Origin: Azospirillaceae bacterium | Lineage (GTDB): Bacteria; Pseudomonadota; Alphaproteobacteria; Azospirillales; Azospirillaceae | Direction of reading: 5' to 3' | Length of the DNA: 64,000 nt | Assembly (NCBI GenBank): GCA_028283825.1 | Contig: JAPWJW010000005.1 | Coordinates: 682,001-746,000, forward strand | In this document: positions 17,712-26,426 of the stretch, piece by piece | Position numbering within the stretch: the first letter of the stretch is position 1 | Layout: each line of letters opens with the position of its first letter | Notes under the pieces: model-generated | What the model saw: the letters and a program-made list of their open reading frames with translations, nothing else | Database searches by the model: none | Told to the model about the DNA's origin: nothing | Made by a program: the position numbers and the translations under genes

Positions 17712-18620
17712 ATGGCGCACATCATCGACGGCAAGGCTTTCGCTGGAGCTTTGCGCGAACGCATCGCCGCCAAGGTGGCGGCTCTGGGCGCGCGTCACGG
17801 CCTGACGCCGGGCCTGGCCGTGGTGCTGGTGGGCGAGGATCCGGCCAGCCAGGTCTATGTCCGCAACAAGGGTGAGCAGACCCACGCCGCCGGCATGCAT
17901 TCCGTCACCCACCGGCTGGAGGCCAGCGCCACGCAAGGTGAATTGCTGGCCGTGGTGCACGCCCTGAACGCCGACCCGGCCATCCACGGCATCCTGGTGC
18001 AACTGCCCCTGCCGGCCCATATCGACAGCGCCGCCGTGCTGGCGGCCATCGATCCGGACAAGGACGTGGACGGCTTTCACGTCGTCAATGTCGGCCGCCT
18101 GTCCGCCGGATTGCCCGGCCTGGTGCCGTGCACGCCGCTGGGTTGCCTGATGCTGTTGCGCGACCGGCTGGGCAGCCTGAAGGGCAAACACGCCGTTGTG
18201 GTCGGCCGCTCCAACATCGTGGGCAAGCCCATGGCGCAGCTGCTGCTACAGGCCGACTGCACCGTCACCGTGGCCCACAGCCGGACCGAGGATCTGCCGG
18301 CCCTGTGCCGCACCGCCGACATCCTGGTGGCCGCCGTCGGCCGGCCGGAGATGGTGCGCGGCGATTGGGTGAAGCCGGGCGCCACGGTTATCGACGTGGG
18401 CATAAACCGCGTGCCGGCCCGCGACCCGGCTGCCGCCGCCGCCGGCAAGACCCGCCTGGTGGGCGACGTGGCTTTCGATGAGGCGGCCGCCATCGCCGGC
18501 GCCATCACCCCGGTGCCGGGCGGCGTCGGCCCCATGACCATCGCCGTCCTGCTGCTGAACGCCCTGACCGCCGCCTGTCGGGCGCATGGGTTGGAAAGCG
18601 AATTGGCGGATTTCGCGTGA
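17712..18620 (+). CDS. folD: Bifunctional methylenetetrahydrofolate dehydrogenase/cyclohydrolase FolD
   Basis: 302 residues, typical length. Seen: [14 protein letters not shown] with the catalytic Lys, [21 protein letters not shown], the Rossmann segment [25 protein letters not shown] and [15 protein letters not shown]. It interconverts 5,10-methylene-THF, methenyl-THF and 10-formyl-THF. Start ATG 17712 gives the standard N-terminus [11 protein letters not shown]. Confidence 0.96.
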   Translation: MAHIIDGKAFAGALRERIAAKVAALGARHGLTPGLAVVLVGEDPASQVYVRNKGEQTHAAGMHSVTHRLEASATQGELLAVVHALNADPAIHGILVQLPLPAHIDSAAVLAAIDPDKDVDGFHVVNVGRLSAGLPGLVPCTPLGCLMLLRDRLGSLKGKHAVVVGRSNIVGKPMAQLLLQADCTVTVAHSRTEDLPALCRTADILVAAVGRPEMVRGDWVKPGATVIDVGINRVPARDPAAAAAGKTRLVGDVAFDEAAAIAGAITPVPGGVGPMTIAVLLLNALTAACRAHGLESELADFA

Positions 18621-18692
18621 CCATCAAGGCGCTTGACCAAGGGGTGCCGCAGGCCGAATCTTGCGAAGGTTGTTGAGAGAAGGACATGGCAT

Positions 18693-18932
18693 ATGGCGAA
18701 GAACGCGCAGACCAAGCCAACGGGCGACCGCCAGGTGTCCGGTTCCTTCCTTGAGGATGACGGCACGCGCCGCTCTTACACCGTCACCGTCCATGGCCTC
18801 GACAAGGGGGAGGCGGGACGCGTTGTCTCCTCACCCGCGCGTGGATTTACCCCGCGCACGGGGGGAATGGATCAGCTGACCATTCATCCCCGTGGCCCAA
18901 AGCGCCTTGGGGTGGGGAAGAAGCCGGCTTGA
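18693..18932 (+). CDS. Small basic protein, candidate antitoxin partner of the PIN toxin
   Basis: 79 residues, basic C-terminus (PRGPKRLGVGKKPA). No AbrB, Phd/YefM, RHH or HTH pattern is visible. The middle is beta-like (GSFLEDDGTRRSYTVTVHGLDKGEAGRVV). Position argues for an antitoxin: it ends 12 bp before a PIN-domain gene on the same strand. Start ATG 18693 follows AGAAGG; an upstream ATG at 18633 is possible but lacks a clear site. Function is inferred only from context. Confidence 0.5.
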   Translation: MAKNAQTKPTGDRQVSGSFLEDDGTRRSYTVTVHGLDKGEAGRVVSSPARGFTPRTGGMDQLTIHPRGPKRLGVGKKPA

Positions 18933-18944
18933 ACGCTGCCTCCG

Positions 18945-19415
18945 ATGAAGCTTCTGCTGGATACGCATGCGCTGTTCTGGGCGGTGGTCGAGCCCGAGAA
19001 CCTCGCGGCCGACACGCGATCAGATCCCGCCAATCAGGTTTTCGCCACGTTGGCGTCAGCCCAGGAACTGGCAATGAAGCTTTCAGCCAACCAGTGGCCG
19101 GAGGCAAAAAGCCTGCTGCAGGATTTCGAGCGGCTGGTGGTCGATGAAGCGGGTTTCATCCTGTTGGCGCCTACAGCCGTCGATTATCTGAATATGACCC
19201 GATTGCCGACGGTCGCCGGTCACAAGGATCCCATGGACCGGTTGATCATCGCCATGGCCATCGCCCGTGGCCTGACCTTGGTCAGCAGCGACAACAACAC
19301 GCCGAACTATGCGGTTGAGTGGATCACTGCGGGCCAGGGCAGTGGCACAGGTGCGCCCCGCCTTAAGGATCGCATCATCCCGGTGGAACCGTTGACCTTC
19401 ATTGATGTGCCTTAA
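18945..19415 (+). CDS. PIN-domain toxin, VapC-like ribonuclease
   Basis: 156 residues. PIN acidic residues are in place: D6 (MKLLLDTHALFW), a Glu in the helix SAQELAMK, and the Asp pair in GHKDPMDRLIIAMAIARGLTLVSSD. VapC proteins cleave RNA, often initiator tRNA or 23S rRNA, unless held by a cognate antitoxin. The C-terminal 40 residues (AVEWITAGQGSGTG onward) extend beyond the usual VapC core. The stop overlaps the convergent TPR gene by 4 bp (TTAA). Confidence 0.82.
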   Translation: MKLLLDTHALFWAVVEPENLAADTRSDPANQVFATLASAQELAMKLSANQWPEAKSLLQDFERLVVDEAGFILLAPTAVDYLNMTRLPTVAGHKDPMDRLIIAMAIARGLTLVSSDNNTPNYAVEWITAGQGSGTGAPRLKDRIIPVEPLTFIDVP

Positions 19416-21649
19416 GCGGTCGCTACCCGTGCCGCCAGCGCGTCCCGCACCTGGGTGACCACGCCGTCCCAGTCGCCCGGCGCCCCTTGGTTGAACAGCC
19501 GCAGGGTGGGATACCAGGGGCTGTCGGTACGATCGCGGAACCAGCGCCAGCAACTGTCGTAGCGGTTCATCACCCAGACCGGCTTGCCCAGCGCGCCCAC
19601 CAGGTGCACGACGGAGGTGTCGACGCTGATCACCAGATCCAGGTTGGCGACCAACGCGGCGGTGTCGCCGAAATCATCCACCTGGTCCATCAGGTCGGTC
19701 ATGGGGAAGCCCTCGGGCGGGGCGCCGTCCTTCTGCAGGCTGTAGAACCGCACGCCGGGTACGTCCGCCAGGGTGGCCAGGTGGTGCGGCGCCATGGAGC
19801 GGCGGCGGTCGACGGCCGACAGTTCCGGCGCATGGTTGCGCGGGTTGCCGGCCCAGACCAGGCCGACGCGCAAAGGGCGGGCGCCGGCCTCCAGTTGCTC
19901 CAACCGGTCCCGCCACAAGGCGATGTCGGCGGGCTCCGCCGCCAGGTAGGACGGTGCGGCCGGAATGGTCTCCACCGTCGTGCCGAAAGCCAGCGGCAAG
20001 CTCATCATCGGGGATTGCAGGTCGAAGGGCGGCAAGGGCTGGCCATCCTCCACGATGTGCACGACACCGGGCAGGGGGCGCAGCAGGCGGGCCAGCGACG
20101 GCTGTATGGCCAGGGTGATGCGCATGCCGCGCGCCGCCACCAGCGGCACGTAGCGGCAGAACTGCAGCGTGTCGCCCAGGCCCTGTTCCGCGTGGATCAG
20201 GATGGTCTTGCCGGCCGCGTCCTCACCCCGCCATTGCGGCCGGGGGAACTGGTGGGAATAGGGCGACATCTGACGGGTGCGCCAGCGCCATTCATATTCG
20301 CGCCAGCCTTCCTCGTACTGCCCGGCGGCCAGCAGCGACATGCCCAGATTGTTGTGGGAGGCGCCGTAGTCCGGGCGCAGGGCGATGCTGGCCCGGAACT
20401 GCTTGATGGCGGATTGAAGGTCACCTTTCGCCTGAAAGACAGCGCCTAAATTATTGATTCCTTCAGGGTATTCCGGGTTCAGCGCCAGCGCCGCCTGGAT
20501 GCTGGCGCGGGCCTCGTCCATGCGGCCGTCGGCATGCAGGGCCATGCCCCTGTTGTTGTGCGCCTCGGCATAGTTGGGCAGGGCGTCGATGGCCTCATCG
20601 AAGGCGGCGGCCGCCTGGGCCGCCTTGCCCTGGGACATGAGGGCCAGGCCCAGATTGTTATGGGCCTTGGGGTTTTCCGGCCGCAGGGCGATGGCGCGGG
20701 AAAAACAGCTCTCCGCCTCCGCATGGCGGCCGTTGAGGTGCAGGATGATGCCCAGGTTGTTGTGGGCGTCGGCGAAGTCCGGGTTCAGCGTCAGCGCGCG
20801 CTTATAGGCCAGCATGGCCTCCGGCGACCGCCCCAGGGCCTGCAAGGTGATGCCCAGATGGCCCACCGGCATATGGTCGTCGGGACGCAGCGCCGTCGCG
20901 CGCTCCAGATGGGGCAGGGCGTCCTCGTGCCGTTCCATGTCCTGCAAGGCCAGGCCCAGGTTGAACCGCGCCTCGGCATGATCAGGCGCCAGCGCCACCG
21001 CGCGCTCCAGCCAGGACAGCGAGTCCGCCGTCCTGCCCGTCAGGCGCTGCACCAGGCCCAGATTGTACAGCGCGTTGATGTAGTTGGGCTTGGTCACCAG
21101 CGCCTGATGGAAACAGGCCTCGGCCTCGGGCCAGCGGCGGTGCATGCGGAAGACCACGCCACGGTTATTGTGCGCCTCGGCATAATCAGGGCGCAGCGCC
21201 AGGGCGCGGTCCAGTGCCGCCAGGGCCTCATCCAGCCGATCCTGGGCTTTCAGGGCGTTGCCCAGGTTGTTGTGCGCCTCGGCAAAGGTCGGGCGCAGAG
21301 CGGCCGCGCGGGCGAAGGATTCTGCCGCCGTCGCGACATCGCCCTGGGCCTCCTGCACCGTGCCCAGATTGTTCAGCGCCTCGGGAAACTCAGGTCTCAG
21401 CGCCAGCGCCTGGCCGATCAGGTCCAGGGCCTCGGCCGGGCGCTTCTGCTGGAAGGCGACCACGCCCAGCAGGTGCAGGCTCAAGGGGTCGTGGGGCGCC
21501 AGCATCAGGACCTTGCGATACAGCACCGCCGCCACGTCCAGCCGGCCGGCCTTGTGCTGCACCAAGGCGGCGGCATACGCCTTCTCGGCCGGCGTCTGGG
21601 GCTTGGCCTTGGGCGGCACCCGGTCGGCGGCGGCGGGACGGGCGGTCAT
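19412..21649 (-). CDS. TPR-repeat glycosyltransferase-like protein (long paralogue)
   Basis: 745 residues. About 13 tetratricopeptide repeats (AEAHNNLGNAL-type units of 34 residues) fill residues 20-460. The C-terminal 270 residues form a GT-B/GT9-like domain: AGKTILIHAEQGLGDTLQFCRYVPL, RVGLVWAGNPRN, RRRSMAPHHLA, FYSLQKD and DLVISVDTSVVHLVGALGKPVW. Such proteins are common in alphaproteobacteria near flagellin or polysaccharide genes and may glycosylate protein or glycan acceptors bound by the TPR arm. The acceptor is unknown. ATG overlaps the upstream paralogue's stop. Confidence 0.82.
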   Translation of the reverse strand: MTARPAAADRVPPKAKPQTPAEKAYAAALVQHKAGRLDVAAVLYRKVLMLAPHDPLSLHLLGVVAFQQKRPAEALDLIGQALALRPEFPEALNNLGTVQEAQGDVATAAESFARAAALRPTFAEAHNNLGNALKAQDRLDEALAALDRALALRPDYAEAHNNRGVVFRMHRRWPEAEACFHQALVTKPNYINALYNLGLVQRLTGRTADSLSWLERAVALAPDHAEARFNLGLALQDMERHEDALPHLERATALRPDDHMPVGHLGITLQALGRSPEAMLAYKRALTLNPDFADAHNNLGIILHLNGRHAEAESCFSRAIALRPENPKAHNNLGLALMSQGKAAQAAAAFDEAIDALPNYAEAHNNRGMALHADGRMDEARASIQAALALNPEYPEGINNLGAVFQAKGDLQSAIKQFRASIALRPDYGASHNNLGMSLLAAGQYEEGWREYEWRWRTRQMSPYSHQFPRPQWRGEDAAGKTILIHAEQGLGDTLQFCRYVPLVAARGMRITLAIQPSLARLLRPLPGVVHIVEDGQPLPPFDLQSPMMSLPLAFGTTVETIPAAPSYLAAEPADIALWRDRLEQLEAGARPLRVGLVWAGNPRNHAPELSAVDRRRSMAPHHLATLADVPGVRFYSLQKDGAPPEGFPMTDLMDQVDDFGDTAALVANLDLVISVDTSVVHLVGALGKPVWVMNRYDSCWRWFRDRTDSPWYPTLRLFNQGAPGDWDGVVTQVRDALAARVATA

Positions 21650-23157
21650 GGCTTGGTTCCAGTCGGAAATTGGATGTTCAAGGCGGTCCGGACGTTTTTA
21701 ACCACACCGCCCCAATCACCGAAACGACTTTGCCGGAATTGGCGCAGGCCCGGATACCAGGGGCTGTCGTCGCGGTGGCGCAGCCAGCGCCAGCAGCTGT
21801 CGAACCGGTTCAGCAGCCAGACGGAAACCCCCATGGCGGCGGCCAGGTGGGCGACGGCGGTATCGACGCTGATCACCAAATCCAGGTTGCTGATCAGCGC
21901 CGCGGTATCGGCGAAGTCAACCACGGTGTCGATCAGGCCACCCAGGCTGGGTGGCACCACCATCTCCGACGGTTCCTTCTGCAGGCTGACGAAACGGACG
22001 CAGCTTTCGTCGAACAGGGGCATCAGGGCCGCCAGCCCCATGGAGCGGCGGCGGTCGGCCACGGCCACGTCGGGTGTGTCGGCTCGGGCGGCGCCGGCCC
22101 AGACCACGCCCACCTTGGGCCGGTTGTCGCCCGGCGCCTCCGCCGCCAGCAGCCGGCGCCAGGTTTCGCTCTCGGCCGGATCGACCGTGAGATAGCTGGG
22201 AAGGACCGGAATGCTGTCCAGCCGGGTCCCCAGCGCCAGGGGCAGGCTCATCATCGGGCAATGCAGGTCGAAGGGCGGCAGCGGCTGGCCATGGGCCACC
22301 ACCCTTTCAACGTGGGGCAGCCGCTCCATCAGGCGCACCAGGGGCAGGGGCACCTCCAGCACCACCCGCAAGCCCCGTTCCGCCACCAGCGACACGTAGC
22401 GGCAGAATTGCAGGCTGTCGCCGAAGCCCTGCTCGGCATGGATCAACAGGGTGCGGCCGGCGGCCGGCTCCCCCAGCCATTGCGGCTGGGTGAAGGGGCG
22501 GCGGGCGGCGGCCAGCTGGTTGTCCTGCCAGCGCCATTCAAATTCCCGCCAGCCTTCCTCCAGCTGGCCGGCCGCCAGCAGGGTCATGCCCAGGTTCTTG
22601 TGGGCGGCGGCATAGTCGGGCCGCAGGGCCACGGCGTGGCGGTAATGGGTGATGGCCTCGACCAGCCGGCCCTGCATCTGCAACACCACGCCGGCGTTGT
22701 TCAGCGCCTCCGGATAGTCCGGCCGCAGGGCCAGCGCCCAGTCGAAGAACGACAGCGCATCGTCCAGTCGGTTCTCGATCTGCAACAGATGGCCCATGTT
22801 GTTGTGGGCCTGGGGATCGTTGGGATCGGCGGCCAGTGCCGCCTCGAAACAGTCCATGGCACGGCCCAGGTCGCCGGAATCATGGCGCAGGATTCCCAGG
22901 GCGTTGTGCGCCCGGGCGTCGTGGGGATTGAGCGCCAGCACCCGGTCATAGCGGCCGGTCGCCTCTTCCCGGCGGCCCTGCGCCTGCAACAGGATGCCCA
23001 GGTTGAAGTGGACGTCGATGGCGTCAGGCTCGCTGATCAACGCCCGTTCCAGCCGGCCGATTGCCCGCTCGATGGCCTCCGGGCTGGGCATGGCGCCTGT
23101 CGATGCGCTGGCCGTCGTATCCGCCTTGCCTGAAACCCGTTCCGGGACTGATGCCAT
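21646..23157 (-). CDS. TPR-repeat glycosyltransferase-like protein (short paralogue)
   Basis: 503 residues: about five or six TPR units (HFNLGILLQAQGR, HNALGILRHDSGD, HNNMGHLLQIENR, LNNAGVVLQMQGR, HKNLGMTLLAAGQ), then the same catalytic domain as the gene after it (LIHAEQGFGDSLQFCRYVSL, VGVVWAGAARA, DRRRSMGLAALM, FVSLQKEPSE, VDTAVAHLAAAMGVSVW). The two differ mainly in TPR number, pointing to tandem duplication followed by repeat gain or loss. First gene of the two-gene operon. The group II intron ends about 130 bp upstream of its start. Confidence 0.82.
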   Translation of the reverse strand: MASVPERVSGKADTTASASTGAMPSPEAIERAIGRLERALISEPDAIDVHFNLGILLQAQGRREEATGRYDRVLALNPHDARAHNALGILRHDSGDLGRAMDCFEAALAADPNDPQAHNNMGHLLQIENRLDDALSFFDWALALRPDYPEALNNAGVVLQMQGRLVEAITHYRHAVALRPDYAAAHKNLGMTLLAAGQLEEGWREFEWRWQDNQLAAARRPFTQPQWLGEPAAGRTLLIHAEQGFGDSLQFCRYVSLVAERGLRVVLEVPLPLVRLMERLPHVERVVAHGQPLPPFDLHCPMMSLPLALGTRLDSIPVLPSYLTVDPAESETWRRLLAAEAPGDNRPKVGVVWAGAARADTPDVAVADRRRSMGLAALMPLFDESCVRFVSLQKEPSEMVVPPSLGGLIDTVVDFADTAALISNLDLVISVDTAVAHLAAAMGVSVWLLNRFDSCWRWLRHRDDSPWYPGLRQFRQSRFGDWGGVVKNVRTALNIQFPTGTKP

Positions 23158-23289
23158 GGTGCCGATAATCCCCGCGGGTGCCGTCCGAATGCCGCAGGGC
23201 GCCCTGCGGTATCCTTGGGCTCACCTTAATTAAACGGGCCGTGCCGGGGGAACGGTCGGTCGTGAGGTGCGGCGAAGTGTCTGAGCGTG

Positions 23290-25130
23290 ATCGGGATAGG
23301 GGGCGATCCTTGAGGACCGCTCCCCTCCCACACCACCCGGCATGCGGGTCCGCACCGGGCGGTTCGAGGAGTTGAGGTCAAGAGAGACGGGGCATTCCCA
23401 GGGCGTCCGCCCATTGCAGGGAGAGGACGGCATTGAGGGCCATCCCGCTGTTGCGCCACCAGCGGCGGCTATTGGCCGCCACCTGATGGAGCACCTTGGG
23501 TTTGGCCCCGAGTGCTTTCAGTTCCCTGTAGATGGTCGTGCCCCGTTTCCAATGCTTGAGCTGGATGGCCCGCAGCCGATGGCGCATCCACTTGTCCAGG
23601 TCGTTCCAGACCCGGGGTGTCTGCGCCAGGCGGAAGTAGGCCTTCCATCCCAGAACATAGGAACGCAGGCGCATCACCACCTCCTGCACACTGTTCCCGC
23701 CGGAACGGCGGGTCAGCTGCCGGATGCGATGCTTGAAGGTCGCCAGCGGCTTGTCGGCAACCCGCCGCTTGATGACGCCACCGGGCGCCACCCAGAAGCC
23801 GTAGCCCAGGAACTTGCGGCCGAACACGCTGGTCACCGCGCTCTTGGTCTCGTTGACCGAGAGACGCAGTCGGCCGTAGAGCCGCCGCAACAGCGCCATC
23901 ACCCGCTCACCCGCCTTCCGGCTGCGAACGTAAACGTTCGCATCGTCAGCGTAGCGCACGAAGCGATGACCCCGGCGCTCCAGTTCCCGGTCCACCTCGT
24001 CGAGCAAGACGTTGGCCAGCAGCGGCGACAGCGGGCCGCCCTGCGGCGTCCCCCTCTCCCGTGCCTGGACCACGCCCCCCACCATGATCCCGCTGTCCAG
24101 GTACGACCGGATCAGCCGGACGATGCCGGCATCCCCAATGCGCTTCCAGAGACGGTCGATCAGGATGTCGTGGTTCACCCGGTCGAAGAACTTCTCCAGG
24201 TCCACGTCAACCACAACCCGCCGGCCCGACTGGACGTACGACTGTGCCTTCAGCACCGCGTCGTGCGCCCCTCGCCCCGGACGGAAGCCGTAGCTGTACT
24301 CGCTGAAGCTCGGATCAAGGAGCGGCTGCAACACCTGCAGCAGCGCCTGCTGGATCAGGCGATCCGTCACCGTCGGGATGCCGAGTTCACGCTCGCCACC
24401 GTCCGGCTTCGGGATCGCCACCCGTCGTACCGGCCAAGGCCGGTACGTCCCCGACAACACCTGGCTCCGGATCGCGGGCCACACCGTGCGCAGATGGGCC
24501 GCCGTCTGGTCAATGTCCAGACCGTCAACCCCCGCCGCGCCCTTGTTGGACCGCACCCGTCGCCAAGCCCGTTGCAGGTTCTCTCGCGTCAGGGCCGCCA
24601 GCAGCAGCCCTGACCCCGTGTTTTCCATTTCCGGGCGCGGGCGCAAGGCTTCGTCGCTGCCGGGCCCGGGCAAGGCTTCACCTCGCCCCCCTCCCGACCG
24701 CCCCGCTTGCGCGGACATCTGACGCTCTGCCTTCCGCATCGCCACGGTGGATCAACACTCCTCCTCGTTCGGTCCTTCGGCACCAGTTGAACCGGCCCCT
24801 ACTATGACCTCTGCTGACTTCCCGCTCCGGCTCGACACCGTCACCCTTTCAGGCATAAGGCGGGATCTCCCCAGGTAAGAGCGCGCTCCTTCACCACACA
24901 ACCGCCGGATCTACGGCGCCGACCCTTGATCACGAGAGCTTCGCGGTTCATGGCCCGCTCGCCCTGCTCGGCACCGCCTTCTATCCGGTTCTTGTTCATC
25001 GGCTCGTGGTTTCGCTCCACGCTTCCTCCCCACGATCAGTCGCCCTCTCGCAGTTGCGTTTCGCTTCGTTCACCGTGATCAGCTTACGGAGGGACTTCCA
25101 CCCTCAAGAACGCGCCCATGCTGGGCGCAC
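23290..25130 (-). mobile_element. Group II intron, class C-like, complete
   Basis: The ribozyme reads on the minus strand. The 5' end GTGCGCCCAG (25121-25130) and the following GGTGGAAGTCCCTCC block are typical of bacterial group II introns. About 385 nt of structured RNA precede the RT gene. Domain V is at about 23329-23366 (GAACCGCCCGGTGCGG, loop, then CCGGGTGGT), and domain VI at about 23290-23328 shows a GGGAGGGG/CCCCTATCCC stem with an unpaired A. The 3' boundary is uncertain by a few bases. The 5' exon is an intrinsic terminator (25135-25165), the preferred target of class C introns. Confidence 0.88.
23378..24745 (-). CDS. ltrA: Group II intron reverse transcriptase/maturase
   Basis: 455 residues. 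RT blocks: GAAGVDGLDIDQTA, VRRVAIPKPDGGERELGIPTVTDRLIQQAL, YGFRPGRGAHDA, VDVDLEKFFDRVNHD, GTPQGGPLSPLLANVLLDEVD and the catalytic RYADDANVYV. The maturase (GIIM) region follows: RSYVLGWKAYFRLAQTP and LKHWKRGTTIYRELKALG. No HNH endonuclease is present after the maturase domain, as in class C introns. GTG start at 24745; an ATG 6 bp later is possible. It promotes intron splicing and retrohoming. Confidence 0.92.
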   Translation of the reverse strand: MAMRKAERQMSAQAGRSGGGRGEALPGPGSDEALRPRPEMENTGSGLLLAALTRENLQRAWRRVRSNKGAAGVDGLDIDQTAAHLRTVWPAIRSQVLSGTYRPWPVRRVAIPKPDGGERELGIPTVTDRLIQQALLQVLQPLLDPSFSEYSYGFRPGRGAHDAVLKAQSYVQSGRRVVVDVDLEKFFDRVNHDILIDRLWKRIGDAGIVRLIRSYLDSGIMVGGVVQARERGTPQGGPLSPLLANVLLDEVDRELERRGHRFVRYADDANVYVRSRKAGERVMALLRRLYGRLRLSVNETKSAVTSVFGRKFLGYGFWVAPGGVIKRRVADKPLATFKHRIRQLTRRSGGNSVQEVVMRLRSYVLGWKAYFRLAQTPRVWNDLDKWMRHRLRAIQLKHWKRGTTIYRELKALGAKPKVLHQVAANSRRWWRNSGMALNAVLSLQWADALGMPRLS

Positions 25131-25134
25131 CATG

Positions 25135-25165
25135 AAAAAGGGCGGGCCGCTGCCGGTGCCCGCCC
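25135..25165 (-). terminator. Intrinsic terminator of the aaeXAB operon and intron target site
   Basis: On the minus strand the stem GGGCGGGC/GCCCGCCC is followed by TTTTT, 28 bp after the aaeA stop. The intron begins after a further CATG, 4 nt past the U tract. Confidence 0.88.
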
Positions 25166-25193
25166 ATTCTTCTTCAATCGCGCGTGTCCGCCT

Positions 25194-26183
25194 TCAGTGC
25201 GGCTTGGCCGGGGCCGTCGTCGCGGGCGCCGGCTGGGTCGCGGCGGGCTTGGCCGGGGGCTGCTGCGGGTCGGTGGGGTGGGGCAGCGTGGTCAGCGGCT
25301 GTTTCAGCACGGCGTCGGACCCGGCCACCGCCACGGTGGCGGTGCGGCCGGGGATCAGGCGCAGGTCGGCCGGCGGGTTGTCCAGCACCACGCGCACGGG
25401 GATGCGCTGGGCCAGGCGCACCCAGCTGAAGGTCGGGTTCACGTTGGCCAGCAGGTTATGGCCTTCCGACCGTTCGCGGTCCTCGATGGCGGCGGCGATG
25501 CTTTGCACATGGCCGTTGAAGGCGCGCGGATCACCCATCAGGCGGACGGTCACCTTGTCGCCCACATGGATGCGGCCCAGCTTGGTTTCCTCAAAATAGC
25601 CCTGCACGTGCAGACTGTCGCTGTCCACCAGGGCCGTCACCGGCTTGCCGGCGGAAACGTAATCGCCCGGCCGCAGGTCGAAGTTGGTGATGTAGCCGTT
25701 GACGGTGGCCACCACTTCCGTCCGGTCCAGGTTCAGCTTGGCGACGTTGCGGTCGGCCACGGCCTGCATGTAGACGGCCTCCATCTGCTTGGCGACAGCG
25801 GTCACCTGTTCCTGCTTCTCCCGCGACACGGCGGAACTGCTTAGCGACTGGTAGCGGTTCCGCTCCAGCACGGCCTCATCCAGGTTGGCCTTCTTGGCGG
25901 CCACGTTGGCGTCGGCCTGCTGCAGCGCCAGGGTGAAGCGAACACGGTCGATGCGGAACAGCACCTGGCCCTTGGTCACCGTCTCGTTGTCATGGACCAG
26001 CACCTCGTCCACCAGGCCGGACACGTCGGGTGTGACGCCCAGGATGTCGGCGCGGACGCGACCGTCGCGGGTCCACGGCTCATCCATGTAGTAAATCCAG
26101 AAACGCCAGCCCACCAGGGCGGCGATGGCGACCACGACCAGGGTGACGACCAGGCGGGTGAGGGCGGTGAGAAGGCTGCGCAT
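25194..26183 (-). CDS. aaeA: AaeA-like efflux membrane fusion protein (HlyD family)
   Basis: 329 residues. One N-terminal transmembrane helix (VVTLVVVAIAALVGWRFWIYY), then DPWTRDGRVRAD-like YMDEPWTRDGRVRADI, the lipoyl half GLVDEVLVHDNETVTKGQVLF, a coiled coil (residues 90-165), the second half VVATVNGYITNFDLRPGDYV and a Pro/Ala-rich tail. This is the AaeA type that pairs with FUSC-family pumps to export aromatic carboxylic acids. Last gene of marR-aaeB-aaeX-aaeA. Confidence 0.87.
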   Translation of the reverse strand: MRSLLTALTRLVVTLVVVAIAALVGWRFWIYYMDEPWTRDGRVRADILGVTPDVSGLVDEVLVHDNETVTKGQVLFRIDRVRFTLALQQADANVAAKKANLDEAVLERNRYQSLSSSAVSREKQEQVTAVAKQMEAVYMQAVADRNVAKLNLDRTEVVATVNGYITNFDLRPGDYVSAGKPVTALVDSDSLHVQGYFEETKLGRIHVGDKVTVRLMGDPRAFNGHVQSIAAAIEDRERSEGHNLLANVNPTFSWVRLAQRIPVRVVLDNPPADLRLIPGRTATVAVAGSDAVLKQPLTTLPHPTDPQQPPAKPAATQPAPATTAPAKPH

Positions 26184-26210
26184 AGCGGCGGGGTCCGGAT
26201 GAAAAAGGGC

Positions 26211-26426
26211 TCAGGAGAGCGAGGTGTAGTGATTGAAGACGGCAGCCACGCCGCCGAAGATGATGACATACAGCGCCAGGTCGAACAGCGGCCGGTGCCA
26301 CACCAGGCGATAGGCGCCCACCAGGCGCAGGACCCAGCGCACGCCGATCGACACGATGAAGGCGATGAAGCCCCACGCCAGCAGGGGCGAGATGAAGACG
26401 CCGTGGATGTCCAGTTCGCCGATCAT
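26211..26426 (-). CDS. aaeX: DUF1656 small inner-membrane protein (AaeX-like)
   Basis: 71 residues with two transmembrane helices; the family start IGELDIHGVFISPLLAW is clear. It accompanies AaeA/AaeB in many genomes; its precise role in the pump is not known. The ATG overlaps the aaeB stop (ATGA). It is easily missed because a longer, meaningless frame covers it. Confidence 0.9.
   Translation of the reverse strand: MIGELDIHGVFISPLLAWGFIAFIVSIGVRWVLRLVGAYRLVWHRPLFDLALYVIIFGGVAAVFNHYTSLS

Noticed and set aside
19412-21649. Tandem DNA repeats that could suggest a CRISPR or satellite array
   Set aside because: The period of about 102 bp is the TPR codon period and units are divergent; they encode a continuous protein.
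20534-23133. Long plus-strand frames opposite the TPR-glycosyltransferases
   Set aside because: Their repetitive look mirrors the TPR codons on the other strand; no start signals or recognisable folds.
23378-24745. Reverse transcriptase as a retron or diversity-generating element
   Set aside because: GIIM maturase domain, GTGCG 5' end and domain V identify a group II intron.
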